From assembly GCA_016871335.1 (NCBI GenBank), contig VFZF01000014.1, forward strand, positions 1 through 64,000: a stretch of DNA of 64,000 nt, in the 5' to 3' direction. This DNA is from Acidimicrobiia bacterium. Its GTDB lineage: Bacteria; Acidobacteriota; Vicinamibacteria; Vicinamibacterales; SCN-69-37. Below the pieces are notes generated by a model. That model was not told the DNA's origin. It was given only the letters and a program-made list of their open reading frames with translations, and did no database searches. The position numbers and the translations under genes are program-made. Shown here one piece after another: positions 25,665 through 35,780 of the stretch; position 1 is the stretch's first letter; the number at the start of each line of letters is the position of its first letter.

Positions 25665-27758
25665 TCAACGTGTCCCCGGCATGGCGACGACGGGCTTTTG
25701 CGACAGCCGGTTCGCCAGCACACTCTCGGCCACGAGCAACACAAATCCCACAAGCAACAGGAACCACCACATGGACTGGCGGCGTTCGGTCTCTTCCGGC
25801 TTGACGACGGTCGGAACCGCCGAGGCCACAAGCGACGCGCGCCCGGTGGCGCCCGCCGTGAATTCCTGCGCGTCCATGGCCGACAGGTCCGACTCGCCGG
25901 CCTCGAGATTCACCGCCAGCGTGAACGGCCTGCCACTGGCCGCCCCACCCTGCGGGCGAATTTCGTAAAACCCCTGCTCGTTCACTTCCACCGAACTGAC
26001 GGCACCGCCTTCACCCACGGTGAGCCGCCGCCCTGAGGGCGACAAGACGACCGCGGAGGAGACCCGGACATCGGCACCGCCCGCCGTCAGCGCCGCCACA
26101 CGCTGGGTCACGTCCACGACCTGCCCCGACGTCTGCCATTCCGGTTGTGTTTCGACCTGTCCAAGATACCGCGTGATCTGGTGCAGGAGGGGCACAAAGA
26201 CCGGTTTGAGGACGAGGTCGTTCCAGTCGCCGTCGAGGGTCGAGCCAAAGGCAATCACCCGGCCGCCGCCCACTTTTCGTTCGGCCATGGCCACGGTGCC
26301 GTCGGCAAACCTCGCCAGCACGACATCGGTGGGCTCCGGCGTGATCGGCCGGAAGCGGAAGAACCGGACGCCCGAAAAGTCGCCGCTCTTGGACATCTTG
26401 AAAAGTTCGAGCGCCTGGTGGCTGAAGTCGATGACACCGAGCGTCTCAAAGCGGCCACCGGGCGCATCCTTCGGCGCCGCCAGGGTGCCCGGTAACAGCG
26501 CGCCCTCGCCATCGAGCGTGTTGCTGCGCCCACCCAGCACCGTGAGGATGCCTCCACCACGTTCGACGAACCGTTTGAGGTCGGCCCCGAGCGCAGTCGG
26601 CACCGTCACGTCGGCAAAGACGAGCACCGAGGCGCGGGACATCGCGGCACTGCTCAGCTTCGAGATGGGCATCGACTCCACCTGAAATGCCGCGGGTGTG
26701 CCCACCACGAGGCCTGCCGTCAGATACAGGCTCTCTGCGGGCGTGGCGCCATCACGTGTAATGACCAGCACCGGCGACGGTCTCGCCGGCGACAACACGA
26801 AGTTGAACGTGTTGTCCGATTCAAGCGGGTCAGAGCCCGCACGCACCACGCCACGGACGAAGTTCTGTGTGAGGGTGAAGGCCGGGAAGACGACCGGCGT
26901 CGCCACCCCCGGCGGCAACGTCGCGCGCGCTGAGCCTGACTGGATCCCATCAATCTGCAACGTCACAGGCACGTCCTTGAGCGTCTCGGGGCCGCGATTG
27001 GTGACGGCCGCCGTCACGCTCACCCGCTCTTCGGTCGCAAACCGCGCGCGGTTGAACGCCACCGACGTCACCGAGATGTTGGCCGGGTCGACAGGCGCGA
27101 CCGAGATCGGCGTGAAGGTCGTGCCTTCAGGAAACTGAATCTCTTCGGGGCGTTCCCAGCCGGTGCGTTGCATGTCGCTGATCGCCACGACTTCCTTCTG
27201 ACCGAGTGTGGAGCGCGACAACAGGCTCTGCGCCAGTCGCAACGCCGGCGCATACCGCGTGGCTCCCGACGACAGTTCCGCCGCGTCCACGGCGGCGCGC
27301 AGGCGCGTGGCATCGCCGGTGGCGCGCACGTTTTCCTCTGCGTTGCGATCGAACAACACCAGCGTCGCCTGATCCCCGTTGCCGAGGCCGTCGATCACGC
27401 GCTTCGCTTCGTCCTGCGCCCGCTGCCAGGTGTCGCCGTATCCCATGCTCGCGGATCGATCCAGCAGGATGACCACCTCGCGCGCACCGGACGTCGCAAA
27501 TGCGGCCTGCACCGGCGTCTGCCGGAAAAACGGCCGAGAGAACGCGAGCACAATCAGCAGCACGGCCAGGCATCGCAACAAAAACAGCGGCCAGTTAGTG
27601 ATGCGGCGCCGCTGCACCGACTGATACGGAATCCGGCGCACGAACATCAGCGACGGAAACTCGATCGGTGTCTTTCGCTCGCGCTGGATGAGGTGCACGA
27701 GCACGGGGACAGCCAGCGCGGCAAGCCCCAGGAGGAACAACGGTGCCAGAAACGCCAT
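25665..27758 (-). CDS. BatA-type membrane protein with VWA domain
   Basis: 697 residues. It starts with the BatA/DUF1550 double-helix domain (MAFLAPLFLLGLAALAVPVL, VHLIQRERKTPIEFPSLMFV). A VWA domain with a MIDAS motif follows, VILLDRSASMGYGD near residue 97. Then come Ig-like and glutamine-amidotransferase-like regions (GGGILTVLGGRSN, GGRVIAFGSTLDGDW), and a C-terminal membrane helix (SMWWFLLLVGFVLLVAESVL) with a short tail. In aerotolerance/MoxR loci this protein works with MoxR and DUF58 partners. It starts 4 bases from the DUF58 stop. Confidence 0.88.
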   Translation of the reverse strand: MAFLAPLFLLGLAALAVPVLVHLIQRERKTPIEFPSLMFVRRIPYQSVQRRRITNWPLFLLRCLAVLLIVLAFSRPFFRQTPVQAAFATSGAREVVILLDRSASMGYGDTWQRAQDEAKRVIDGLGNGDQATLVLFDRNAEENVRATGDATRLRAAVDAAELSSGATRYAPALRLAQSLLSRSTLGQKEVVAISDMQRTGWERPEEIQFPEGTTFTPISVAPVDPANISVTSVAFNRARFATEERVSVTAAVTNRGPETLKDVPVTLQIDGIQSGSARATLPPGVATPVVFPAFTLTQNFVRGVVRAGSDPLESDNTFNFVLSPARPSPVLVITRDGATPAESLYLTAGLVVGTPAAFQVESMPISKLSSAAMSRASVLVFADVTVPTALGADLKRFVERGGGILTVLGGRSNTLDGEGALLPGTLAAPKDAPGGRFETLGVIDFSHQALELFKMSKSGDFSGVRFFRFRPITPEPTDVVLARFADGTVAMAERKVGGGRVIAFGSTLDGDWNDLVLKPVFVPLLHQITRYLGQVETQPEWQTSGQVVDVTQRVAALTAGGADVRVSSAVVLSPSGRRLTVGEGGAVSSVEVNEQGFYEIRPQGGAASGRPFTLAVNLEAGESDLSAMDAQEFTAGATGRASLVASAVPTVVKPEETERRQSMWWFLLLVGFVLLVAESVLANRLSQKPVVAMPGTR

Positions 27759-27761
27759 GGC

Positions 27762-28685
27762 CTACCGCACCCTCATCGTGCGCTCACGATGCGCCAGATA
27801 GCTGAACAACGCCTCGTCGAGCGGACGTGACGTGTCCACGACGGTGTAGTCCACCCGAATCTCGGAGAACTTCGCCCGCAGCGACTCGATGTGCCCCTGG
27901 ATCAGCTCACGATACTGCTGCAGCAGCGACTCCGGCACGACGGGAATCTCCTCTCCGGTCTCAAGGTCCTGGAACCGCGAGGACTCCCGGTACGGGAACT
28001 CGAGTTCGGCCCGATCGAGCACGTGGAAGACCATGATGTCGTTGCCCAGATACCGGTAGGGCTTGATCGCTTCAAGAATCTCCTCGGGCTCTTCATAGAG
28101 GTCCGAAATCAGCGCTACCACACTCCGGCGCTTGAAGTGCTCAGCGATCTTCTCCAGCGGCGCGCGCAGCCGCCCCGGCCGGACCGGCTGCGCCCGATCC
28201 AGCGTATGGAGCATCACGTCGAAGTGTTTCGCCGAGGGCGGCACATACGAAACGATGTCCTCGTCGAACGTGACGATGCCGCAGCGATCGCGCTGGCGGT
28301 GCGCCATGTAGCCCATGCAGGCCGCGAGGTACCGGGCGTATTCGATCTTGGCGACGCGTCCGTCACCCGCAAACGACATCGATTTCGAGATGTCGAGCAA
28401 CACCGCGAAGTTGGTGTTGGTGTCCGCCTCGTACTGCTTCAGGTAGAACTTGTCCGTACGGGCAAAGAGGCGCCAGTCCAGGCGACGGATGTCGTCGCCC
28501 GGCACGTAGCCGCGATGTTCGGCGAAATCGATCGACGCGCCGAAGTGGGGCGCGCGATGCAGGCCATTGATGAAGCCGTCGACCACGTGGCGCGCGACCA
28601 GATCCAGGTTGCCGATGCGCGCGAGGACCTTCGGGTCGACAAACCTCGACCCGGCCATCGGTCCCGAATGCTCGTGGTGTTCCAT
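27762..28685 (-). CDS. DUF58 domain protein (MoxR partner)
   Basis: 307 residues. Contains DIRRLDWRLFARTDKFYLKQ, the signature of DUF58, followed by a VWA-like fold with LLDISKSMSF (MIDAS-like DxSxS). No membrane segments are apparent, unlike the longer DUF58 proteins. MoxR ATPases are thought to act on DUF58/VWA proteins in metal insertion or complex assembly. The stop of moxR lies 2 bases upstream, so the genes are tightly coupled. Confidence 0.9.
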   Translation of the reverse strand: MEHHEHSGPMAGSRFVDPKVLARIGNLDLVARHVVDGFINGLHRAPHFGASIDFAEHRGYVPGDDIRRLDWRLFARTDKFYLKQYEADTNTNFAVLLDISKSMSFAGDGRVAKIEYARYLAACMGYMAHRQRDRCGIVTFDEDIVSYVPPSAKHFDVMLHTLDRAQPVRPGRLRAPLEKIAEHFKRRSVVALISDLYEEPEEILEAIKPYRYLGNDIMVFHVLDRAELEFPYRESSRFQDLETGEEIPVVPESLLQQYRELIQGHIESLRAKFSEIRVDYTVVDTSRPLDEALFSYLAHRERTMRVR

Positions 28686-28687
28686 CC

Positions 28688-29725
<1,038 letters not shown>

Positions 29726-29807
29726 GTTGTTGTCTCCCCATTTGGCACCCTACAACCCAGGGCGCCCTACGTACCACCCACGCCACCCATACCACCTACG
29801 CCACCCA
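29726..29807 (+). repeat. Half palindromic repeat and CCACCCACGCCAC short-period repeat
   Basis: The gap between the DUF4159 gene and moxR contains AGGGCGCCCTACGTACC (a half copy of the ACGTAGGG family, read in reverse). A short repeat of the unit ACCACCCACGCC/ACCACCTACGCC follows. The moxR ribosome site is at the left edge. Confidence 0.7.
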
Positions 29808-30605
29808 CTAATGCGTGAGCGCGTAAATGATGTAGTTGACCCCGAGCTTGAACGCTTCGTTCGTCTCGGACACCGAACGGATTCCCGTGTCGGCGTACTC
29901 CCAGAACTCTGAAATGTCGGTGTCGAAATTCGCGATGGCGATCATCCGCTTCGACGGGTCGTTGTCCTCGAACAGGCCGCGGAACTTCGGCGTGCCGTAG
30001 TTCTGGAAGTACTGCGGGATCAGATCGAGATTGTTGATGTCGTAAAACGAGTGAAAGATCGGGTGCTCGGCGGTGAGGTCAACCCAACGGGCGTTGGGAT
30101 AGATGCGGGCCATCTGCAACTCGAGGTTGCCCCACTCCCAGGGACTCCTGAAGTCGTCAAAGATCAGGAAGCCGCCTTTCTTCAGATAGGCCGTCAGGCC
30201 GGCCAGTTCCGCCTCGGTCATCATCCAGTACCCGGGTTCGGCCATGTAGGCAATCGGGTACTTCATCAACTCCGGGTTGTCGAGCGCGAGTACGTTGCTC
30301 GTCTCCGTGTACGGATTGACCAGTGAGACTTCGTTGAGGATCTTCATGAAGTGCCGTTCGCCGACCGGGTAGTCGTGGGACCACTCGTTGCGGCGGCTCA
30401 TGAAGTTCTGGTAGCTCACACGCACAAACGTGAACCGGCCGTCGTACGGCTGATTGCCCTCAAGGCGGATGTTGCCGGAGAAACGGTCTTCACCACCCCG
30501 CCGCTGGCTGAAGCCACGCTGGGCCTCGACGGTCAACCCCAGGCTGATCAGGATCGACGTCACGATGAACGCGATCGACCGCCGCTGCGTTGTCGAGAGC
30601 CTCAT
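29808..30605 (-). CDS. DUF4159 domain-containing protein
   Basis: 265 residues from ATG 30605 (the frame is open to 30686, but ATG 30605 overlaps the upstream gene stop as ATGA). The N-terminal signal peptide (SIAFIVTSILISLGLTVEAQ) indicates export. The mature part has the DUF4159 features FTFVRVSYQNFMSRRNEWSH, KKGGFLIFDDFRSPWEW, LTAEHPIFHSFYDI and INYALTH-like end NYIIYALTH. Function unknown; resembles glutamine-amidotransferase-like folds. It is encoded with the VWA protein upstream and the moxR cluster downstream, as in related genomes. Confidence 0.88.
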   Translation of the reverse strand: MRLSTTQRRSIAFIVTSILISLGLTVEAQRGFSQRRGGEDRFSGNIRLEGNQPYDGRFTFVRVSYQNFMSRRNEWSHDYPVGERHFMKILNEVSLVNPYTETSNVLALDNPELMKYPIAYMAEPGYWMMTEAELAGLTAYLKKGGFLIFDDFRSPWEWGNLELQMARIYPNARWVDLTAEHPIFHSFYDINNLDLIPQYFQNYGTPKFRGLFEDNDPSKRMIAIANFDTDISEFWEYADTGIRSVSETNEAFKLGVNYIIYALTH

Positions 30606-32905
30606 GCCAACCCCCTTGCACGCCGATACACCCACTCGCCGCCCGCAAACACGATCAGCAGCAGGAACAGCGCCGGCATATCCCACAGGTCTTTTTCTTC
30701 TACGACGGTGACGCCCCGGCCGCTCAGCGACAGCGCCTCTGCCAGTTTTGACGTGTCGGCCGCCTGGAAATACTTCCCGCCCGTCTCGTCGGCCAGACGA
30801 CGCAGCAAGCTTGTGCGCAACACGGGGTCAAAGTACTCGCGGTCACTCGGCGCCGCGCGCAGGTGCGTGATCGACGACCCGAGGGATTCGCCGTCCCTGG
30901 TGGCCGTCACCCGCACCTGATACGCGCCCTCTTCCTCAGGGGCAAACGTCGCCTGGTATTCGCCGTCGCGCCGCACCGTCCACGACATCGGCACTTCGGT
31001 CACCACCCCCGTGGGTGACCGCACAATCGCCGTCACCCGGGCATCACTGACGTCCTGGTACTTCTTGTCGGTGACCAGCGCGGTCATCGTCACCGGCTCG
31101 CGCGGTTCGACACGATCGGGCGCAGTCGCCACTTCGACGCGGCCGGGCACGCCATCCACCACCCACCGCAACAACCGCTGCCAGAAGTCGTGGTGCGTCG
31201 AGTCGGTCACGGGCATGGACGCATGCATCCGCCACAACCAGGAGTCCTGCACCGGAAACGCCAGCGCCTTGCCGCGACCGTACCGCTGCGCCGCCAGCAC
31301 CACCAGGTCCACGCCGTTGGCGTCTTCACCCGACAGCAATGTCGAAGCGCCGGGCTTCACCGACTGGATCAGATTCACGCTCGTCACGGGCGGCAGCTTG
31401 CGCCATGCCTCGAGCGACGCGGCGTCGGTGGCCGCCAGCTGCACCACCGGATGCGCCTGTCCCGCGCGCGCAGGCAACACCGAGATCTCGGAGAAGTAGT
31501 CCCCGGCCTTCGCATTGGCCGACCCGTCAAGCGTGACGGGCAACGCTTCGGCGACCGGCGTCCCGCCCCAGCCGCCCTCGGCAAACGACCGGCGCCCACC
31601 AAGCGTGAGCAATCCGCCGCCGCGCCGGCCGACAAACTCCGCGATCATCCGCAGCTGTTCGGCGGTAAACGCGCTGGCTTCAACGCTGCCGAGAATCAGT
31701 CCGCTGTACGTGAAGAGTTCCTCTTCGGTCAGCGGGAATCCTTCAATCAATTCATCCGGGGTGTCGATGCCCAGCCGAAGAAACTTGGGCGGCGCCGACG
31801 GCGTGGCCGCTGCGGTCCGCTGCAGCAGCACCACCTGGACGTTCGGATCCTGCTCAAGGGCCTGCTTGATGAACTTCGCTTCAAACCTCGGCTCGCCCTC
31901 GAGGTACAGCAGTTTCACACGACGATCGAGCACGTCGATCAGGTTCTCGCGCGCGTTGTTCGGAAGCACCTGTTCGCCGGGCTGCTCGGGAATGCGGAAC
32001 TTGAACCGGCGCGGTCCGCCGTCATCCACCTTGAACCGCACCCGAATCGTCGCCGCCTCTCCGTCAGGCGGCATCGTGATGTCCTGCGTGTCCACCACCC
32101 GGCCTTCACTCTCGACGACCAGTGGAAACTTCTCACCGGCAAACCCGGTCTGCGTAACGACGACGTCAACCACGAGGGAGGTGCCCTTGAGCGCCGTGCG
32201 CGGCGTCTCCACGCGACTCACCTGAATGTCGCGCACCAACCGTTCTTCCCCGACGCCGACCGGAAACACCGGGATCGACTCCGCCTTGAGCGAGGCCAGC
32301 GACACATCAAACGCCGCTTCCGATGTGTCCGCGCCATCGGTCACCACGATGAGCCCGGAGAGCGGAAGGCCGGCCAGTTCATCGCGGGCGCGCCCCAGCG
32401 CATCCCCCAGACGCGTGCCGGTGCCGGTGAAGGACAGACCGTCACCAGGCTCCAGACGCTGCGCTGTCGATGAAAATCTGTACGTGCGCACAACGAATTT
32501 TTCCGACAACTGCGTCAACAGCAAGCCGTCCGCCGCCGCGAAGTTGTCGCGCACGTAACTGCCGCGCGGCAGGCCCTCAAGGTCAGACACCTGCATCGAT
32601 CGCGAATCGTCGAGCAACACGCCGACAAAATTCTGCTGCGGCACGGCGACCTTGAGAATGAGCATCGGCCGGAACAGACAGACCGCAAGCACGGCCAGCA
32701 CCGCGAGGCGCAATCCGATCAACACCACACGATCGCGAGGACCGTGCCCGAGAACGCCGCGATAGGTGAACAGGGCGTACGCGGCGATGCCGGTTGCCAC
32801 CAGCACACTGGCGGACATCCACCGGGAACTGCCCCACACAAAGTCTCCCTGTTCGTACACCAGCGGCTGGTACTTGAACAGGAATTGAAATATGGCGTCG
32901 ATCAC
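30602..32905 (-). CDS. Large membrane protein with VWA-like and glutamine-amidotransferase-like domains
   Basis: 767 residues. Two N-terminal membrane segments (SASVLVATGIAAYALFTYRG and VVLIGLRLAVLAVLAVCLF), then a VWA-like domain with VGVLLDDSRSMQVSD (MIDAS) and GLIVVTDGADTSEAAFDVSL. An Ig-like region follows, then a class I glutamine-amidotransferase-like fold (GGGLLTLGGRRSFAEGGWG). A final Ig-like part ends in a C-terminal helix (LFLLLIVFAGGEWVYRRARG). It overlaps the DUF4159 gene by 4 bases. Function unknown; it belongs to the MoxR-type cluster by context. Confidence 0.85.
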   Translation of the reverse strand: MIDAIFQFLFKYQPLVYEQGDFVWGSSRWMSASVLVATGIAAYALFTYRGVLGHGPRDRVVLIGLRLAVLAVLAVCLFRPMLILKVAVPQQNFVGVLLDDSRSMQVSDLEGLPRGSYVRDNFAAADGLLLTQLSEKFVVRTYRFSSTAQRLEPGDGLSFTGTGTRLGDALGRARDELAGLPLSGLIVVTDGADTSEAAFDVSLASLKAESIPVFPVGVGEERLVRDIQVSRVETPRTALKGTSLVVDVVVTQTGFAGEKFPLVVESEGRVVDTQDITMPPDGEAATIRVRFKVDDGGPRRFKFRIPEQPGEQVLPNNARENLIDVLDRRVKLLYLEGEPRFEAKFIKQALEQDPNVQVVLLQRTAAATPSAPPKFLRLGIDTPDELIEGFPLTEEELFTYSGLILGSVEASAFTAEQLRMIAEFVGRRGGGLLTLGGRRSFAEGGWGGTPVAEALPVTLDGSANAKAGDYFSEISVLPARAGQAHPVVQLAATDAASLEAWRKLPPVTSVNLIQSVKPGASTLLSGEDANGVDLVVLAAQRYGRGKALAFPVQDSWLWRMHASMPVTDSTHHDFWQRLLRWVVDGVPGRVEVATAPDRVEPREPVTMTALVTDKKYQDVSDARVTAIVRSPTGVVTEVPMSWTVRRDGEYQATFAPEEEGAYQVRVTATRDGESLGSSITHLRAAPSDREYFDPVLRTSLLRRLADETGGKYFQAADTSKLAEALSLSGRGVTVVEEKDLWDMPALFLLLIVFAGGEWVYRRARGLA

Positions 32906-32953
32906 TGAAAAGCGGAGTGTATCCCGACTATCTGACGGATTCGCGCGCCAAAG

Positions 32954-34111
32954 TCAGGATCTGCGGATCTCCGCGGCGTCACCCGCCGCACCCTGTGCCA
33001 GTTCCGGTCGGCCGCCACCACGTCCACCCAACGCGCTGGTGATCTGTTTCACACATGCACCGGCATCAAACGCCACGTCCGCTGCACACGCAACCACGAG
33101 GGGGGCTGGAGTACCGGATCCTGTGACAACCGACACCACACCGGGATGTGCGGCGATCGCGGAGGCCAGCACCTTGAGCGCACCGGGGTCCCACCCAGGC
33201 TGTGAGACGATCACGCGCCGGAAAGAGCCGACGTCTTCCGCCGACGCCACCAGGGTGCCCGCCATCGACGCGGCAAGTTCCTCCTGCAGCGCGCGAATCG
33301 TCTTGTGCGCCGCCCGATTGTCGACCTGCAACCGCTCAAACGCGCCGCCCAGTTCATGAGGCGCCACCGTCGTCTGCCGCACAAGGGACGTCACACAGTC
33401 ACGAAGGCGCTGATGCGAGGCGAGCGCACGGCCCCCGCACCCAAACTCGATGCGGCTTCCGCCCTTGAACCGCTCCCACCCGGCCACGGCAATGATGCCC
33501 ACCATCCCGGTACTCGGCACATGTGTGCCGCCACACGCCGACAGATCAAAGTCGGTCACGTCGATCAGCCGAAGGATGCCGGTCCGCAGGGATTCCTTCC
33601 GCAACGGCAACCGCGCCGCCTCGGCCTCGTCCGCAAAACGCACCGTGACCGGACGGTCCTCCCACACGACGGCGTTGGCCGCTTGCTCGGCGGCTGCGAT
33701 CTCCGCCCCACTGACCTCGCGAGCCAGGTCGATCGTGCAGCTCGTGTTCCCCAGATGAAAGCTTTCCGTCCGCACACCACACGTCCGGTCAAACGCCGCC
33801 GACAGGATGTGCTGCCCGGTGTGCTGCTGCATATGGTCGAACCTGCGTGGCCACGCGATCTCGCCGCGCACGGTCTCGCCCACCGTCAAGGCACGGTCAA
33901 CGACGTGAACAACACCCCGCGCATCGTCATCGATCACGTCGACGACCGAGGCCGGCCCCAACGTGCCGGTGTCGTGGGGCTGGCCGCCGGAGGTCGGCAT
34001 AAAGGCCGTGGTGTCCAGCACTACATGCCATCGGTCACCTGCGGGCTCAACCTGTGTCACGGTCGCAGAGAAGGCGGTTTGAAGGGCGTCGGTGTAATAG
34101 AGACGGGTCAT
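32954..34111 (-). CDS. Alanyl-tRNA editing protein with DHHA1 domain (AlaX-like, long form)
   Basis: 385 residues from ATG 34111 (open frame upstream runs into a repeat and is rejected). The N-terminal editing core has FMPTSGGQPHDTG. Zinc ligands are HMQQHTGQHIL (HxxxH) and DLSACGGTHVPSTG (CxxxH). The C-terminal DHHA1 domain ends with GGRGGGRPELAQG, as in alanyl-tRNA synthetase. It hydrolyses Ser- or Gly-mischarged tRNA(Ala) in trans. It has no aminoacylation domain, so it is not AlaRS. Confidence 0.92.
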   Translation of the reverse strand: MTRLYYTDALQTAFSATVTQVEPAGDRWHVVLDTTAFMPTSGGQPHDTGTLGPASVVDVIDDDARGVVHVVDRALTVGETVRGEIAWPRRFDHMQQHTGQHILSAAFDRTCGVRTESFHLGNTSCTIDLAREVSGAEIAAAEQAANAVVWEDRPVTVRFADEAEAARLPLRKESLRTGILRLIDVTDFDLSACGGTHVPSTGMVGIIAVAGWERFKGGSRIEFGCGGRALASHQRLRDCVTSLVRQTTVAPHELGGAFERLQVDNRAAHKTIRALQEELAASMAGTLVASAEDVGSFRRVIVSQPGWDPGALKVLASAIAAHPGVVSVVTGSGTPAPLVVACAADVAFDAGACVKQITSALGGRGGGRPELAQGAAGDAAEIRRS

Positions 34112-34138
34112 ATGTACGGTCGGGTGAGGTTGGGGACG

Positions 34139-34164
34139 TAGGGCGCGGTGAACTTGAGCACGCC
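34139..34164 (+). repeat. ACGTAGGG palindromic repeat, diverged copy
   Basis: GACGTAGGGCGCGGT, loop, AGCACGCC; stem mismatched relative to the consensus. GTGAGGTTGGGG lies in front, as in other copies. It separates the editing-protein gene from a truncated reading frame. Confidence 0.7.
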
Positions 34165-34180
34165 ATCGCACTGCGGGCAC

Positions 34181-34412
34181 GTCGAACCACCTGCGTCAGC
34201 GGCGGCAACGTGCGCGTGGCATCCAGCATCAGACTCTCCACGGCCACCGCACCATCGTCGAGCCGATGCGCGAGGAGCGTCGCGTGTACGCGCGCGTCCT
34301 CCTTGAGCGCCTCCTGGTGCTCCTGGGACGTCGCCTGTGACGCCTGCCACATCACGAACACAAAGACGCCAAGGGCCGCCGCGAGAATCTGCGTCCGGAT
34401 GGAGATTGACAC
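34181..34412 (-). pseudogene. Truncated membrane-sensor-like N-terminus
   Basis: From GTG 34412 the minus strand encodes SISIRTQILAAALGVFVFVM, a membrane helix, and then a periplasmic-looking helical stretch (HQEALKEDARVHATLLAHRL, DGAVAVESLML). This reads like the start of a sensor kinase or diguanylate cyclase. The homology-like part stops around 34185, where the sequence passes into a palindromic repeat; the remaining frame to 34047 is unconvincing. In another frame the junction reads STCPQCDGVLKF. I interpret it as a gene cut off by rearrangement at the repeat. No function can be given. Confidence 0.45.
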
Positions 34413-34422
34413 CGCGAGGATT

Positions 34423-35088
34423 CTACAGCGCGGGGTCGGGAATCCCCGCGTCGAGAAATCCGCGTGCGCGCAGCAGGCAGCTGTCGCAATGACCACACGG
34501 CCGTCCGCCCTCAGCCGGGTCGTAACAGCTGTGTGTCATCGAAAAATCGACGCCCAACTCGATACCGAGCCTGACGATCCCCGCCTTGGTGAGGTGCTGC
34601 AGGGGGGTGTAGAGCGTCAGCGGACGCCCTTCAACGCCGGCTTTGGTGGCGAGACTGGCGAGGTACTCGAATGCGGCGATGAACTCGGGGCGACAATCGG
34701 GATACCCGGAATAGTCGAGCGCGTTCACGCCGATGACGATGCGCTCGGCGCCGAGGACTTCGGCCCAGGCCAGCGCCAGGGAGAGGAAGACCGTGTTGCG
34801 TGCCGGAACGTACGTGGTGGGGACACCGGCATCGCCAAGTTGATCCTTCGGGATCGCGCCATCGCCGACGAGCGAGGAGCCACCGAACGCCGACAGGTCC
34901 ACGGCCAATTCGACATGGCGGACCACCCCGAGCGCACTCGCCACGCGGCGCGCCGCTTCGAGTTCGGCCTGATGCACCTGGCCATACCGGAGCGTCAGCG
35001 CGTACAGCTCCCACCCCTCCCGGCGGGCCATCGCCGCGGCGGTTGTCGAATCGAGCCCCCCCGAGAGCAGCACCACGGCGCGGGTCAT
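34423..35088 (-). CDS. queC: 7-cyano-7-deazaguanine (preQ0) synthase
   Basis: 221 residues from ATG 35088, which overlaps the queE stop as ATGA. PP-loop [13 protein letters not shown] at residue 9, [15 protein letters not shown] near 38, [14 protein letters not shown] near 145, and the zinc-binding C-terminus [17 protein letters not shown] near 190. It uses ATP and ammonia to turn carboxydeazaguanine into preQ0 for queuosine. queE is adjacent; queA lies 14 kb away; queD, queF and tgt are not in the window. Confidence 0.95.
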   Translation of the reverse strand: MTRAVVLLSGGLDSTTAAAMARREGWELYALTLRYGQVHQAELEAARRVASALGVVRHVELAVDLSAFGGSSLVGDGAIPKDQLGDAGVPTTYVPARNTVFLSLALAWAEVLGAERIVIGVNALDYSGYPDCRPEFIAAFEYLASLATKAGVEGRPLTLYTPLQHLTKAGIVRLGIELGVDFSMTHSCYDPAEGGRPCGHCDSCLLRARGFLDAGIPDPAL

Positions 35089-35780
35089 ACGCCTCTGGTC
35101 TCCGGGGCCCAGATGTACTTGTGCGTCTGAATCTGGAGGCGCGCCGGCACGAGGTCGGCCAGCATCCACTCCGTGAGCGTCGCTGCCGGCAGCACGCCGT
35201 GGACCGGTGAGAGCAACACGGCGCCGGCCTTCGCGTCGAGCGCATGGGTCGCGATGATGTCGCGGGCGTACTCATAGTCGGCGCGGTCTCTGATCACAAA
35301 CTTCACTTCATGATCGCGGGACAGGGCCTCGAGGTTCGGCCAGTGCATCTTGTCCGCTTCCCCACTGCCCGGGCACTTCACGTCCATGATGGCGTGTACG
35401 CCCGAAGGCAGGTTGTGAATCGGCAGGTGTCCGCCGGTCTCGACCAGCACTTCGAATCCCTCAACGAGCATCCGCTGCATCAACGGGATCGCGTCCTTCT
35501 GGAGCAGGGGTTCCCCGCCGGTCAACTCGACCAGCCGGCATCCGAGTGCGCGGACCCCGGTCATGACCTCGTCGATCGACATCTTCTTGCCGCCGGTGAA
35601 GGCATAGGGCGTGTCACACCATGAGCACCGCAGGTCACACGCTGCCAGACGGACAAACACACACGGCCGACCCACATGGGTGGATTCGCCCTGCACGGAC
35701 AGGTAGATCTCGAAGACGGTCAGCACGCGGGTATCAGTGTACTGAACCTTGAACCCGCGAAGGGCTACCATTCCTGTCAT
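35085..35780 (-). CDS. queE: 7-carboxy-7-deazaguanine synthase (radical SAM)
   Basis: Up to 231 residues. The radical-SAM cluster motif is CDLRCSWC, preceded by [20 protein letters not shown], with [12 protein letters not shown] after it. Start uncertain: ATG 35780, ATG 35771 and a GTG near 35729 ([15 protein letters not shown]) are in frame. The last matches the usual QueE N-terminus best, while the first overlaps the divergent DUF72 start codon inside one CATG. Converts carboxy-tetrahydropterin to carboxydeazaguanine. Operon with queC. Confidence 0.9.
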   Translation of the reverse strand: MTGMVALRGFKVQYTDTRVLTVFEIYLSVQGESTHVGRPCVFVRLAACDLRCSWCDTPYAFTGGKKMSIDEVMTGVRALGCRLVELTGGEPLLQKDAIPLMQRMLVEGFEVLVETGGHLPIHNLPSGVHAIMDVKCPGSGEADKMHWPNLEALSRDHEVKFVIRDRADYEYARDIIATHALDAKAGAVLLSPVHGVLPAATLTEWMLADLVPARLQIQTHKYIWAPETRGV

